From NCBI RefSeq assembly GCF_000368585.1, contig NZ_KB849556.1, positions 249,598 to 313,597 on the forward strand: a stretch of 64,000 bases of DNA, in the 5' to 3' direction. Of the stretch, positions 35,368 to 44,616 are shown piece by piece (the stretch's first letter is position 1; each line of letters begins with the position of its first letter). The notes beneath the pieces were generated by a model. That model was not told where the DNA came from and ran no database searches. It saw only the letters and a program-made list of their open reading frames with translations. The DNA comes from Acinetobacter venetianus RAG-1 = CIP 110063. GTDB lineage: Bacteria; Pseudomonadota; Gammaproteobacteria; Pseudomonadales; Moraxellaceae. Made by a program: the position numbers and the translations under genes.

Positions 35368-36822
35368 TTAGCGGAATAGTGTTTTTAAAAGCACTTTATG
35401 CATCGCTTTATTATACGGCGGAAGGATGAATTTTAAACTGTAAAGTTTAGGACTTACAGGATTTGACATCATTGAGCGTTCGTGTGAGAAGCTAAAGAAA
35501 CCTTCTTTACCGTGATATTTACCCATTCCAGATGCACCGATACCGCCAAATGGAAGATCGTCTTGCGCGACGTGGGTCAATGTTTGGTTAATCCCGAAGT
35601 GACCTGAATGAGTGCGGCTTGCAACATATTCTGCACGCGCGCTGTCGATATCAAAATAATAGAATGCTAACGGACGAGGACGACTATTGATGAATTGAAT
35701 TGCATCTTCGATATGTTCGTATTCTAAAATTGGCAGAATAGGACCGAAGATTTCATTCTTCATGATTTCCATGTCAGTCGTTACATCTGTTAATAAGGTT
35801 GGGGCAATCTTACGAACGTCAGTCAATGACTCTTTTTTGTTATTTAGCTCAACAATATTTGCACCTTGAGCTTGAGCATCCTCTAAATAACCTTGTAAGC
35901 GATTGTACTGCTTGTCATTAACAATAGAGGTATAGTCTTTATTGTCACGTAGCGTTGGGTACATCGTATTCACAAAGTCATTATAGTGCTTAGTGAACTC
36001 AGCAGTTTTACCTTTAGGTAGGAACATATAGTCAGGTGCAACACATGTTTGACCTGCATTCCAAAGTTTACCCACAGCGATACGTTGTGCAACATCACGA
36101 ATGTTCATTGCAGAATGAACGAGAGCAGGTGATTTTCCACCTAGTTCTAAAATGACAGGAACAAGATTTTGAGCAGCAGCGGCCATCACTGTTTTACCAA
36201 CAGAGGTAGAGCCTGTAAAAATCATTTTATCGAAAGCAAGATGGCTAAATGCGTCTGAAATTGCACCACCACCATTTACAACGGCAACGAGTTCTTGAGG
36301 AAATGCTTCAGAAAGTGCATTTTCAAGTACATAACCAAAGTTCGATGATGCGCTTGAGATTTTAATCATGGCATGGTTACCCGCAGCCAATGCACAAATC
36401 AATGGCCCAACAGAAAGCAACAATGGATAATTCCAAGGTGCAATCACACCAATAACACCGAGTGGTTGATATTCTACCCAGCCTTTTGCTGGTTGGTGTA
36501 ACATGCTGATATGGCGTTTAGATGGTTTCATCCATTCGGTTAAGTTCTTGCTATAGTATTTGATATGCTCTAAACAAGTAAGAACTTCACCAATTTTGGT
36601 TTCCATCACTGCACGATTGCCATAATCTTGACTAATTGCGTTAGCAAATTGATCTTGATACTTTACCAAGATATTTTTAAGTCGAGCTAAGCGTTCAATA
36701 CGTTCTTTTGCGCTCGGTACAGGATGGCGTTGGTAAGCCGCTTTTTGCTGCTCAAGCAAATCATGTAGCCGTTTCACATCAACATGAGGTGTCATAGCGG
36801 TTGTTTTTGTTTGACTGTTCAT
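35368..36822 (-). CDS. Coniferyl-aldehyde-dehydrogenase-like aldehyde dehydrogenase
   Basis: A 484-residue NAD(P)+-dependent aldehyde dehydrogenase. The catalytic pieces are visible: oxyanion Asn in APWNYP, cofactor-binding FTGSTSVGK, catalytic Glu in ELGGKSP and catalytic Cys in NAGQTCVAPDY. The sequence type (C-terminal HERSMM and the LFR end) resembles the coniferyl aldehyde dehydrogenase group, but substrate specificity cannot be read from sequence; long-chain or aromatic aldehydes are possible. It is divergent from a TetR regulator and likely repressed by it, with an obvious palindrome between the two genes. Confidence 0.9.
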   Translation of the reverse strand: MNSQTKTTAMTPHVDVKRLHDLLEQQKAAYQRHPVPSAKERIERLARLKNILVKYQDQFANAISQDYGNRAVMETKIGEVLTCLEHIKYYSKNLTEWMKPSKRHISMLHQPAKGWVEYQPLGVIGVIAPWNYPLLLSVGPLICALAAGNHAMIKISSASSNFGYVLENALSEAFPQELVAVVNGGGAISDAFSHLAFDKMIFTGSTSVGKTVMAAAAQNLVPVILELGGKSPALVHSAMNIRDVAQRIAVGKLWNAGQTCVAPDYMFLPKGKTAEFTKHYNDFVNTMYPTLRDNKDYTSIVNDKQYNRLQGYLEDAQAQGANIVELNNKKESLTDVRKIAPTLLTDVTTDMEIMKNEIFGPILPILEYEHIEDAIQFINSRPRPLAFYYFDIDSARAEYVASRTHSGHFGINQTLTHVAQDDLPFGGIGASGMGKYHGKEGFFSFSHERSMMSNPVSPKLYSLKFILPPYNKAMHKVLLKTLFR

Positions 36823-36859
36823 AGGAGTGGACCAAAAGAAAGCTTATTATTTTTTAATT

Positions 36860-36879
36860 TTTAGAGTAAATACTCTAAA
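36860..36879. promoter_or_regulatory. Palindromic TetR operator candidate
   Basis: TTTAGAGTA-AA-TACTCTAAA is a perfect inverted repeat with 9-bp arms in the gap between the divergent aldehyde dehydrogenase and TetR genes. A second repeat, ATAGGTT-N8-AACCTAT, lies at 36895-36916. Both have the length and symmetry of TetR-family operators and could control both genes. Confidence 0.7.
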
Positions 36880-36930
36880 GTGTCAAGTCGCTTTATAGGT
36901 TTGTTTTATAACCTATTGATAATGTTATAG

Positions 36931-37641
36931 ATGGTTAATTCAATGTCACAAGCTAAGCCAAACAAAACAAAAGATAGAATTTTGCAGATCAGTTTGCAGT
37001 TGTTTAATGAGCGAGGTGAACGCTCAGTCACGACAAATCATATTGCTGCTGAGTTAGGTATTAGCCCTGGCAATTTGTATTATCACTTTCGTAACAAGCA
37101 AGAAATTATTAAAGAGTTGGCGCAGCAGTATCAGGCGGAAACACTGGAAATGCTGGCATTACCTACTGATCGCCCATTGAATGCCAACGATAAAATTAGT
37201 TATTTCCAAGTATTGAGTAATCAATTATGGGCTTATCGCTTCATTCATCGTGATGTTTATCATCTAGTTGAAAATAATGAAGACTTTAGAAAAATTTACC
37301 CACGTTTTGCTGGGCAAGTGATGCAACAAGGTCAACGTATTTATCGTGCTTTCGTTGATGCGGGTTTGATGAAAATGACAGATTCTGAAATCGAAGCATT
37401 GATCATCAACTTGTGGATCGTCTTAACCAACTGGACTAACTTTTTGTATATGTCAGGTCATATTAGCGATAATAATCGCTTAGAGGAAAAGTGGGTTTGG
37501 CAGGCGTTGCGTCAAATGGTGTTCTTAGAGGGCCCATATTTGATGGGTGAAAGCCGTCAAACTTATGAACAATTATTGAAGTCGCTTGGCCCATCAGAGT
37601 TATTTGCAAGCTTATCTAATCTTAAAAATGACGACGAGTAG
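36931..37641 (+). CDS. TetR/AcrR family transcriptional regulator
   Basis: A 236-residue regulator. The N-terminal helix-turn-helix is clear: KDRILQISLQLFNERGERSVTTNHIAAELGISPGNLYYHFRNKQEIIKEL (about residues 13-63). The C-terminal ligand domain is all-helical with several Trp and Tyr residues (LWIVLTNWTNFLYMSGH), suggesting a hydrophobic ligand such as a fatty aldehyde or acid. It could start at ATG 36931 or at 36943 (MSQAKP). It is divergent from the aldehyde dehydrogenase gene and likely represses both. Confidence 0.92.
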   Translation: MVNSMSQAKPNKTKDRILQISLQLFNERGERSVTTNHIAAELGISPGNLYYHFRNKQEIIKELAQQYQAETLEMLALPTDRPLNANDKISYFQVLSNQLWAYRFIHRDVYHLVENNEDFRKIYPRFAGQVMQQGQRIYRAFVDAGLMKMTDSEIEALIINLWIVLTNWTNFLYMSGHISDNNRLEEKWVWQALRQMVFLEGPYLMGESRQTYEQLLKSLGPSELFASLSNLKNDDE

Positions 37642-37725
37642 CCCTTAGCTATTTAGTCTGAGGCAAAAAAGGGCTAGAATGCTCGGCTTGATTTTAATTT
37701 GATTTGAATAAGTGATATTAACCAC

Positions 37726-38589
37726 ATGAACACGACTACTGCCAATACAGCACGATTACTGATTACTTGTGAAGACAAGCCGGGGATCGTGCAAGCTGTA
37801 TCGAGCTTTTTGTATCATCAGGGAGCAAACATTACCGCACTTGATCAATACGCGACAGAAGCTCAAGGCGGACGTTACTTCATGCGTGTTGAATTTGAAC
37901 TTGATCATTTGCAGTCTCGTAAAGAAGCGTTGATGCAAACATTTGCCGCAAATGTTGCTGAACGTTATGAGATGCAATGGAAATTGACTTTCGTTAATGA
38001 ACTGAAAAAAGTCGGTATTTTAGTTTCTAAAGTCGATCATGCACTTTTAGAGTTGTTATGGCGTCATGCGCGTGGTTCATTGCCATGTGAGATTACACAG
38101 GTTGTTTCTAACCATCCTGATTTACGTGAAGCGGTTGAGAACTTTGGTATACCGTTCCATGTTGTACCTGTGAATAAAGACAACAAAGTCGAAGCTTATG
38201 CACAAATCAATGACATGATGCAAGGTAATGATTTGTTGATCCTTGCGCGTTATATGCAGATTCTAAGTGAAGATTTCGTTTCGCAATGGGAAATGAAGAT
38301 TATTAATATTCACCATTCATTCTTGCCTGCTTTTGTTGGTGCAAATCCTTATAAGCAAGCTTATGAAAAAGGTGTGAAGCTGATTGGTGCAACTGCGCAT
38401 TATGTCACTGCTGATCTAGATCAAGGCCCAATTATTGAGCAGGACGTTGAGCGTGTAAGCCATGATTATAACGTCGAGCAATTACGTGAGCTTGGTGAAG
38501 ATGTTGAGCGTAATGTGTTAGCACGCGCTGTGAAATGGCATTTAGAAGACCGTATTATTGTTGATGGCAATAAAACAGTAGTTTTCTAA
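37726..38589 (+). CDS. purU: Formyltetrahydrofolate deformylase
   Basis: A 287-residue PurU that hydrolyses 10-formyl-THF to formate and THF, balancing one-carbon units for purine synthesis. An ACT domain forms the first 85 residues (LLITCEDKPGIVQAVSSFLYHQGANI.). The formyltransferase-type catalytic domain follows, with the active-site stretch INIHHSFLPAFVGANPYKQAYEKGVKLIGATAHYVT (Asn, His and Asp of the family). Length is standard. A terminator follows at 38607. Confidence 0.96.
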   Translation: MNTTTANTARLLITCEDKPGIVQAVSSFLYHQGANITALDQYATEAQGGRYFMRVEFELDHLQSRKEALMQTFAANVAERYEMQWKLTFVNELKKVGILVSKVDHALLELLWRHARGSLPCEITQVVSNHPDLREAVENFGIPFHVVPVNKDNKVEAYAQINDMMQGNDLLILARYMQILSEDFVSQWEMKIINIHHSFLPAFVGANPYKQAYEKGVKLIGATAHYVTADLDQGPIIEQDVERVSHDYNVEQLRELGEDVERNVLARAVKWHLEDRIIVDGNKTVVF

Positions 38590-38606
38590 CAAATAAATAC
38601 TCGATG

Positions 38607-38637
38607 AAAAAGCATGCTAAATCAGCATGCTTTTTTT
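38607..38637 (+). terminator. Terminator after purU
   Basis: AAGCATGCT and AGCATGCTT pair around AAATC, followed by seven Ts. Confidence 0.92.
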
Positions 38638-38726
38638 ATGCTATTATTGTTATGTTATAACATTTGCTTATGCTGAGTGTGGTTTGAGCAATAAATTTAG
38701 TCACCATCACAAAAAATAGTTGCAAA

Positions 38727-38741
38727 TGAAAACACTTCTCA
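38727..38741 (+). promoter_or_regulatory. Possible degenerate Fur site upstream of tonB
   Basis: TGAAAACACTTCTCA matches the 7-1-7 Fur consensus at 10 of 14 informative positions and lies 96 bases before the tonB start. The extended arms AAATGA and TCATTT flank it. It is weak by itself; the function of the downstream genes makes it worth testing. Confidence 0.35.
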
Positions 38742-38836
38742 TTTATTATTACGGCACTTTCATTGTTCTATCCGATGAGTGAAATCGTTTTTTACTTTAT
38801 AGGAACGTCACCATCTATATAGGTACTTAGATTCTT

Positions 38837-39643
38837 ATGAGTCAATCTCCTGCGACATTCAACACACCACACTCGATGAAAAAGAAAATCATCACTGCCC
38901 TAGTTGCGGTTGTGATTGGACATGTAGGAGTTTTGTGGGCTGTTAGCCACATGAAGCCGATTGAGCTAAAACCAATCGAGAAAGAGCCGTTAAAGGTTAA
39001 ATTCGTCAAGATTAAACCAGAAGAGGCACCGCCTCCGCCGCCACCTGCGAAAATAGAGCCAATTAAGCCAAAAGTTGAACCTAAACCTATTGAAAAGAAG
39101 GTTGAGCCAACTCCTGTAGAAAAACCAAAAGTTATTTCTCAGAAAGTGCAAAAAATTGAGCCGAAAGTGGTACAGCAGGATGATACTCAAGAGAAGTTAA
39201 AGAAACAGCAAGATTTAGAAAAGCAAAGACTTGAGCAACTGCAGCGTGAACAGGCTTTAAAAGATCAGCAAGCTCGCGAACAGGCATTGAGAGAACAGCA
39301 AGCGCGTGAGCAAGCTTTAAGAGATCAGGCAAATCGCAATAAACCTAGAAAGGTGAGCTCTGGGGATGTTTCTTGGAGCAGATCACCAAAAATTTCTGAC
39401 GATAAAGTTGCGTATTACTTTAAGCCAGAAGATGGGCTGAAAGTAATTGTGCTCGAAATTACATCAGATGGTACTGGAAAGATAACTGATGTGAAGATCA
39501 TAAACTCAACTGGTAATGAGAAGTTTGATGCTTATGTGGTTAAGCAGACTTATGCTGCTAGGTTTAAACCATATAAGCTAGATGGCATTATTACTCCATT
39601 TGTGATCCGACAAGGATTTGACGCAAGCGTTGTCAAAAAGTAA
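38837..39643 (+). CDS. tonB: Energy transducer TonB
   Basis: A 268-residue TonB. An N-terminal membrane anchor (about residues 17-37) has the conserved His in VVIGHVGVLWAV. Then comes a Pro/Lys/Glu-rich spanning region (about 40-115), a Gln/Arg/Glu coiled-coil-like repeat (REQALREQQA, about 115-165) and the TonB C-terminal domain (about 172-268), which contacts the TonB box of outer-membrane receptors. It is the first gene of tonB-exbB-exbD, which harvests the proton gradient for siderophore uptake. The gap to exbB is 44 bases. Confidence 0.95.
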   Translation: MSQSPATFNTPHSMKKKIITALVAVVIGHVGVLWAVSHMKPIELKPIEKEPLKVKFVKIKPEEAPPPPPPAKIEPIKPKVEPKPIEKKVEPTPVEKPKVISQKVQKIEPKVVQQDDTQEKLKKQQDLEKQRLEQLQREQALKDQQAREQALREQQAREQALRDQANRNKPRKVSSGDVSWSRSPKISDDKVAYYFKPEDGLKVIVLEITSDGTGKITDVKIINSTGNEKFDAYVVKQTYAARFKPYKLDGIITPFVIRQGFDASVVKK

Positions 39644-39687
39644 AGGCATCAGCAGATTGAATTTTATTATTAAGTAGGAGTTCGTAT

Positions 39688-40308
39688 ATGAACTTTTCAG
39701 TTTATTGGCAACACGCAGATGCAGTAAGTAAAACGCTGTATTTCATCCTTCTAGCAATGTCGATTGCGACATGGACGATTTTTGTTCTGCGCTTATTAGG
39801 AACTCGCCAATTAAAACAACAGGCTTATGCTCAACTTGCTCAAGCTTTGGCTGGATTAAAAGCTAAGTTGCAGCCGTTGACTTTTGAGCAGCGTAAAGCA
39901 GTTGCTGAACAAGCACTTCTTCGTCAAATCTCTGCTGAAAAATCTCAAGCAGAAAAAGGTGTTTCGGTTCTTGGAACAATTGCCTCGCTTGCACCATTTG
40001 TCGGGTTGTTTGGTACAGTTTGGGGTATTTTCCATGCCCTTGTCGCTGTAGGTACGAGTGGTCAGGCAGGTTTAGCTCAAGTTGCAACACCTGTTGGTGA
40101 AGCATTGATCATGACGGGTTTAGGTTTGTCAGTTGCGATTCCAGCAGTATTGGCTTACAACATTTGTGTACGTTTCAATCGTGGTTTAGCGCATGACTTG
40201 CAAGACCAAGCACATAGCTTGTTAATTGATACTATGTTGCAGCAAGAAACAACGGCAAAGACAGAAACTAAAGCAACTCAACAAAGTTTAGTTGGAGGTC
40301 AAGCTTAA
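39688..40308 (+). CDS. exbB: ExbB proton channel subunit
   Basis: A 206-residue ExbB of the MotA/TolQ/ExbB family. Three membrane helices lie at about residues 17-37, 93-115 and 134-157. The family motif SVLGTIASLAPFVGLFGTVWGIFHAL is in helix 2 and ATPVGEALIMTGLGLSVAIPAVLAYN in helix 3, including the Thr of the proton pathway. It forms the pentameric channel that, with ExbD, energises TonB. exbD follows after one base. Confidence 0.95.
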   Translation: MNFSVYWQHADAVSKTLYFILLAMSIATWTIFVLRLLGTRQLKQQAYAQLAQALAGLKAKLQPLTFEQRKAVAEQALLRQISAEKSQAEKGVSVLGTIASLAPFVGLFGTVWGIFHALVAVGTSGQAGLAQVATPVGEALIMTGLGLSVAIPAVLAYNICVRFNRGLAHDLQDQAHSLLIDTMLQQETTAKTETKATQQSLVGGQA

Positions 40309-40309
40309 A

Positions 40310-40714
40310 ATGGGCTTTCAATTGGGTGAAGACCACGACAGTGGCATGAATGAGATGAATCTCATTCCTCTGATCGACATTATGTTGGTATTGATGATTA
40401 TCTTTTTAGTCACAGCAACGGTTGCTAACCCATCAATTCCATTAAGTTTGCCAAAAACCACTGCTGAAATTGTTGATCCACCACCAAAAGCGATTACGAT
40501 TAGTATTAATCAAAATGGTGAGGTTGCTTGGGATGCGAAGATTATTAGCTTAGAAGAGCTAGAAAAGCGTTTTCAAGAAGCGGGTCAAGCAGAGAATAAG
40601 CCGACTGTGCAATTACGTGCAGATAAAGAATCAAAATATGATACGGTTGCACAAGTGATGTCTCGCGCCAGTGAAGCTGGTTTAAGTGATATTGCTTTTG
40701 TTAGTGAAAACTAA
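40310..40714 (+). CDS. exbD: ExbD biopolymer transport subunit
   Basis: A 134-residue ExbD with one membrane helix (about residues 18-38) that carries the essential Asp in NLIPLIDIMLVLMIIFLVT, and a periplasmic domain ending in RASEAGLSDIAFVSEN. The open frame reaches back to 40292, but ATG 40310 has GGAGG at 40294-40298 and fits the family N-terminus. Adjacent to exbB (one base). A terminator follows at 40733. Confidence 0.95.
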   Translation: MGFQLGEDHDSGMNEMNLIPLIDIMLVLMIIFLVTATVANPSIPLSLPKTTAEIVDPPPKAITISINQNGEVAWDAKIISLEELEKRFQEAGQAENKPTVQLRADKESKYDTVAQVMSRASEAGLSDIAFVSEN

Positions 40715-40732
40715 CATTAAGAAATACAAAGG

Positions 40733-40762
40733 AAAAGCAACTCGATGCGAGTTGCTTTTTTT
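40733..40762 (+). terminator. Terminator after exbD
   Basis: AAAAGCAACTCG and CGAGTTGCTTTT pair around ATG, with seven Ts after the stem. It also abuts the 3' end of msrA and may work in both directions. Confidence 0.92.
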
Positions 40763-40766
40763 ATGC

Positions 40767-41291
40767 TTAATCTGCTTTGAGTAGATCAAGGTATTTAGAG
40801 CGCAATTTTGAAAGCTTTGGTGGAATGCTGAAGTTACAGTAACCTTGTGAAGGATTCCGCGCATAAAAGTTTTGGTGATATTCTTCAGCAGGGTAGAAGG
40901 TTGGTACAGGGCTAAGTTCCGTTACGATATTGAGCCCTTCATCTTCTAAGCTGTGAATGATTTGCTCAGCTTGTTGCTTTTGTTCTTCATTGAAGTAATA
41001 AACAACTGATCGATATTGGGTACCAATATCATTGCCTTGGCGGTTTAGTGTTGTTGGATCATGTGTTGTAAAAAATACATTCAACAGTTGAGTGTAACTA
41101 ATCTGCTGCTCATCAAAATCAATTAAGACAACCTCAGCATGTTGAGTGGTACCTTGGCAAACTTGTTCATAGGTCGGGTTTTGATTAATGCCACCAGCAT
41201 AACCGCTTACGACTTTTTCAACGCCTTTAAGTTGTAGAAATACAGCCTCTACACACCAAAAACAACCACCACCAAATAATGCTTGTTGCAT
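40767..41291 (-). CDS. msrA: Peptide-methionine (S)-S-oxide reductase MsrA
   Basis: A 174-residue MsrA that reduces the S epimer of methionine sulfoxide in proteins. The catalytic Cys is in the N-terminal [12 protein letters not shown] (residues 7-18). Other family stretches are [45 protein letters not shown], and [11 protein letters not shown]. The open frame extends to a TTG at 41303, but ATG 41291 has GGGGAG five bases upstream. It is in the cytoplasm, as there is no signal peptide. MsrB is not in this window. Confidence 0.95.
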   Translation of the reverse strand: MQQALFGGGCFWCVEAVFLQLKGVEKVVSGYAGGINQNPTYEQVCQGTTQHAEVVLIDFDEQQISYTQLLNVFFTTHDPTTLNRQGNDIGTQYRSVVYYFNEEQKQQAEQIIHSLEDEGLNIVTELSPVPTFYPAEEYHQNFYARNPSQGYCNFSIPPKLSKLRSKYLDLLKAD

Positions 41292-41346
41292 AAAACTCCC
41301 CAATTTTTAATTTTAAGAATACTAATAAAGTAAACGAAGTCCTAAC

Positions 41347-41383
41347 AAAGTAAAAGCCCGTGTTTGAAACGAGCTTTTACTTT
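41347..41383 (-). terminator. Terminator after the META lipoprotein gene
   Basis: AAAGTAAAAGC pairs with GCTTTTACTTT (11 bp) around a 15-base loop. On the minus strand the stem runs into GTTAGG, so there is no extra T tract beyond the stem's own TTTTAC. Confidence 0.65.
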
Positions 41384-41393
41384 GGTTAAGAAA

Positions 41394-41870
41394 TTAAGGC
41401 AAAGGTTGAATGACTGTCACAAAAGTGACTAAAACACGACCTGAAGCATCAAGGAATTTCAGTTCATGACCTTTAAGCTCATAATTTGTCGTACTTGCTA
41501 AAGCATTTGCATACTGGCGAGAAAGCGTACTGTTATCATTACCGATACATGCCATCATGGTTGATGCAATTGGCCCTAGACGTAAGATAGAGCCTTGGCT
41601 TTCAAAGCTACCACGGATTTGGTTACAACCATCTGCACCAAAGAAACGTTTTTCTTTTGCATCAAATTGAATAGCAGGTCGTTTACCTGAAAGATCATTA
41701 CTTTTTACTTCAACGCCATTAATCTGTGTTGCAATCCAAGTACGATTGTACAGATCAATACTTTCTTTTTGAGACGCTTGTGGTGAGGTCTGAAGGGAAT
41801 CGGTTGTCGCACAACCTGTCATGACAACTGCAACCGCTAAAGTACAAGATGTTAATAATGTTTTTAACAT
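41394..41870 (-). CDS. META domain lipoprotein (HslJ-like)
   Basis: A 158-residue lipoprotein: signal peptide MLKTLLTSCTLAVAVVMTGC with lipobox Cys at residue 20, then one META domain: RTWIATQINGVEV, FDAKEKRFFGADGCNQIRGSFE, LRLGPIASTMMAC. META/HslJ proteins are envelope stress or heat-shock-associated factors of unknown biochemistry. The open frame extends upstream to 41927 but the lipoprotein signal fixes the start at 41870. It stands between msrA and DUF4105 on the same strand. Confidence 0.87.
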   Translation of the reverse strand: MLKTLLTSCTLAVAVVMTGCATTDSLQTSPQASQKESIDLYNRTWIATQINGVEVKSNDLSGKRPAIQFDAKEKRFFGADGCNQIRGSFESQGSILRLGPIASTMMACIGNDNSTLSRQYANALASTTNYELKGHELKFLDASGRVLVTFVTVIQPLP

Positions 41871-41996
41871 AAGATCTAAAATCCAAATTGTTGTGTTTCT
41901 ATGATTATTATTTAAATAAAAAAGCATGAACTCGAGTAGAACTTTCAGTATCCTTTTGTAAAATTTAAGATGATTTTAATTAAATTAGTGGAAATT

Positions 41997-43052
41997 TCAC
42001 TCAGTTTTTAGCAATCCAACACGAATCGTTTTTGAAAAATATTCACTACTTTGATTGGACTGCTGATCATATTTTTCTGCACGGGGATTGATATGCGCTA
42101 AGCGATACCATTCTTTCATACTCACACTTTGATTAAGTGCCTGAAGGTCGTATAGATAATTAGGTAAATAACCCGAAGCAAGGAGGCGATAGTCTTTTGG
42201 TAGACGTTGAGGGTTGATGGCTTGTACCATGTCGAAAACAAGCGTTGTACAGTTACTGGTCAGAGTGTTGTACCATTTCGCTTCTGCTCGTAACTCATCG
42301 GCTTGGTGTAAATACTCAATAAATAATGCTTTGCGTTCTGTTGCAGGCATTTTTATTGGAAATAAATAGACTTGTTCATGTCGAATATTGCTACGTGTAT
42401 AGACGATATCTTTTTCGTCCGATGCAACTAAGCTCAGTTCATACTTTCGAAAAAAGCCACCGATTGCCGAAAACGCTTCACCTTTTTCTTTACGTATCTC
42501 AATAGAAAATACTAATGGTTTTTGATCCGAAAAATCAAAACTGACCAACGTGTGTGCAATTTGTGGTCCCATCCAGTAGGAGGTAATGACATTCACCCCT
42601 GTGATTTTATTTAAATCAACAGTACGATCTTCCCAGCGGATGTCATAGCTGCCATCGGCATGCCAGTTAAAATTGCGGACATTGTGAAGTGTTACTGTAT
42701 CGCCATGCTTTTCATAACTGAGCTGTTCTGCAACTTCTGGATCCCAGTCTCGATCTTGTCTTGCATCTAAAGAAAAATACCAAATCAATGCAAGAGCAAA
42801 AGCACAGCAATAAATAATGATGTCTGTACGCCGACTAATCAGGTGTCCACTGACGTAAACACCAATTAGGCTGAGTGCAAATAAGCCCCAAAGAATAATT
42901 GTAATACGGCTGAGAAGAGAACCAAGTGGTTGTTGAATCCATAGAGCAAGACATAACCAAAAGCTTGAAAGGACCACGAACAAGGTAAATAGACTATGTA
43001 AAAGCCCGATACCTAAAGCAATAAAAAACTCTCGTGATCCAATGTTATGCAT
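41997..43052 (-). CDS. DUF4105 domain membrane protein
   Basis: About 351 residues. Three hydrophobic segments near the N-terminus (about residues 8-35, 43-62 and 70-88) anchor it in the inner membrane. The periplasmic DUF4105 domain follows, with YDIRWEDRTVDL, SYWMGPQIAHTLVSF and the conserved Cys region WYNTLTSNCTTLVFDMV. That NCT with nearby His and Asp residues resembles a cysteine peptidase-type core, but activity is unproven. The open frame begins at a TTG overlapping folA; ATG 43052, 19 bases after the folA stop codon, is preferred. Probably cotranscribed with thyA and folA. Confidence 0.82.
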   Translation of the reverse strand: MHNIGSREFFIALGIGLLHSLFTLFVVLSSFWLCLALWIQQPLGSLLSRITIILWGLFALSLIGVYVSGHLISRRTDIIIYCCAFALALIWYFSLDARQDRDWDPEVAEQLSYEKHGDTVTLHNVRNFNWHADGSYDIRWEDRTVDLNKITGVNVITSYWMGPQIAHTLVSFDFSDQKPLVFSIEIRKEKGEAFSAIGGFFRKYELSLVASDEKDIVYTRSNIRHEQVYLFPIKMPATERKALFIEYLHQADELRAEAKWYNTLTSNCTTLVFDMVQAINPQRLPKDYRLLASGYLPNYLYDLQALNQSVSMKEWYRLAHINPRAEKYDQQSNQSSEYFSKTIRVGLLKTE

Positions 43053-43071
43053 GATGATGCGCGATCCATTT

Positions 43072-43581
43072 TTATTTTTGGTAGGTCGCAAACTCAAAGC
43101 TTACATTCGATTTTTCATCAATCTGCTGTTCTGAGTTTACTTTCTTGAAATCCTCAGAGATTTGTGGGTAATGCGCATCGCCTTGTACATCTAGGTCAAC
43201 ATGCGTTAATTCAAGTCGATCTGCAATCGCAAGGGTTTGTGTGAAAATCTCTCCACCACCAATAATAAATAATGACGCTTTCTCTGCGTGTTGTGCGTCT
43301 GTAAGTGCACCATTCATTGCATCTTCGATTGTATGTGCAACTTTAACACCATCAAACTGCCATTCTGTGTCACGAGTAATTATCCAATTCACGCGATTCG
43401 GCAGAGCACGTCCCATTGATTCGAGAGTTTTACGACCCATGATTACTACGCCACCTTGGGTAATGGCTTTGAAGTGTTTTAAGTCAGCAGAGATATGCCA
43501 CGGCAATGCATTTCCCTTGCCGATACAGCGATTTTTATCCATCGCAACTACGTGAACAACTTCAGTGCCTTGCCATGTCAT
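43072..43581 (-). CDS. folA: Dihydrofolate reductase
   Basis: A 169-residue DHFR reducing dihydrofolate to tetrahydrofolate with NADPH; target of trimethoprim. Substrate-binding features are visible: VAMDKNRCIGKGNALPWHISADLKHFK, GRKTLESMG, and IIGGGEIFTQTL. It lies 20 bases after thyA, whose reaction produces dihydrofolate, so the pair is functionally coupled. Confidence 0.97.
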   Translation of the reverse strand: MTWQGTEVVHVVAMDKNRCIGKGNALPWHISADLKHFKAITQGGVVIMGRKTLESMGRALPNRVNWIITRDTEWQFDGVKVAHTIEDAMNGALTDAQHAEKASLFIIGGGEIFTQTLAIADRLELTHVDLDVQGDAHYPQISEDFKKVNSEQQIDEKSNVSFEFATYQK

Positions 43582-43601
43582 ATGTTTTCTCTCTAATCTA
43601 C

Positions 43602-44444
43602 TTAAACTGCAACAGGTGCTTTGATCGCTGGGTGTGATTCATATCCTACGATTTCAATATCTTCAAATTTAAAGTCGAAAATATCAGTGATCTCAGGATT
43701 TAATTTTAATTGACACAACGGTAGCGGCTCACGGCTAAGTTGTAATTGTGCCTGTTCAAAATGGTTGGCATATAAATGTGTATCACCACCTGTCCAGACA
43801 AAGTCACCAACACCCAAACCACATACTTGCGCAATCATATGTGTAAGTAGGGCATAACTCGCAATATTAAATGGAACACCTAGGAATACATCAGCACTTC
43901 GTTGATACAGTTGGCATGAAAGTTTATTGTCTTGTACGAAGAATTGGAACAACGTATGGCAAGGCGGTAATGCCACTTTACCTGCTTCATTTGGGTTCCA
44001 ACCAGAAACGATTAGACGACGTGAATTGGGATTGGTCTTGATTTCATTGACGAGCCATTTGATTTGATCGAAGCCATTTTGTTGATAGCTGCCGTCTTCA
44101 TTTTGTGTCGCGCCAAAATTACGCCATTGATGGCCATACACAGGTCCAAGTTCGCCTTCAGGGCGACCAAAGCGAGCAGTTTGTTCTGCTGTAGACCATT
44201 CATCCCAAATCGTCACTTTATTGTCTTTTAAGTATTGAACATTGGTATCACCTTTAAGAAACCAAAGTAGCTCAATGACGATTGAGCGGAAATGTACTTT
44301 TTTTGTGGTGAGTAGTGGGAAGCCGTTAGATAAATCAAAACGCATTTGATGACCAAATACTGAACGTGTTCCTGTACCAGTACGGTCGCCTTTGTCGCCG
44401 CCGTTGTCTAGGATATGTTGTAAAAGGTCTAAGTAAGTGCGCAT
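43602..44444 (-). CDS. thyA: Thymidylate synthase
   Basis: A 280-residue ThyA making dTMP from dUMP with methylene-THF. The catalytic Cys is in [12 protein letters not shown]; other marks are [51 protein letters not shown] and the C-terminal PAIKAPVAV. The open frame extends to 44462, but Met 44444 (MRTYLDLL) fits the family start and has AGGAA upstream. First gene of thyA-folA-DUF4105. Confidence 0.97.
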   Translation of the reverse strand: MRTYLDLLQHILDNGGDKGDRTGTGTRSVFGHQMRFDLSNGFPLLTTKKVHFRSIVIELLWFLKGDTNVQYLKDNKVTIWDEWSTAEQTARFGRPEGELGPVYGHQWRNFGATQNEDGSYQQNGFDQIKWLVNEIKTNPNSRRLIVSGWNPNEAGKVALPPCHTLFQFFVQDNKLSCQLYQRSADVFLGVPFNIASYALLTHMIAQVCGLGVGDFVWTGGDTHLYANHFEQAQLQLSREPLPLCQLKLNPEITDIFDFKFEDIEIVGYESHPAIKAPVAV

Positions 44445-44616
44445 CGTGATTCCTAATCGCAAATTTTTATCGGGCTAATCTTATCAGAATTTATGTGATA
44501 AATAATGTGGCAATTGAGCGACACTAACTGTCGTAGCACAGACTTTGTTCTCTATTTTAGTTTAGCTAGTTGTTTTATATTAAGTTCTATAAATAAGTAC
44601 ATGGACAACCAACAAA

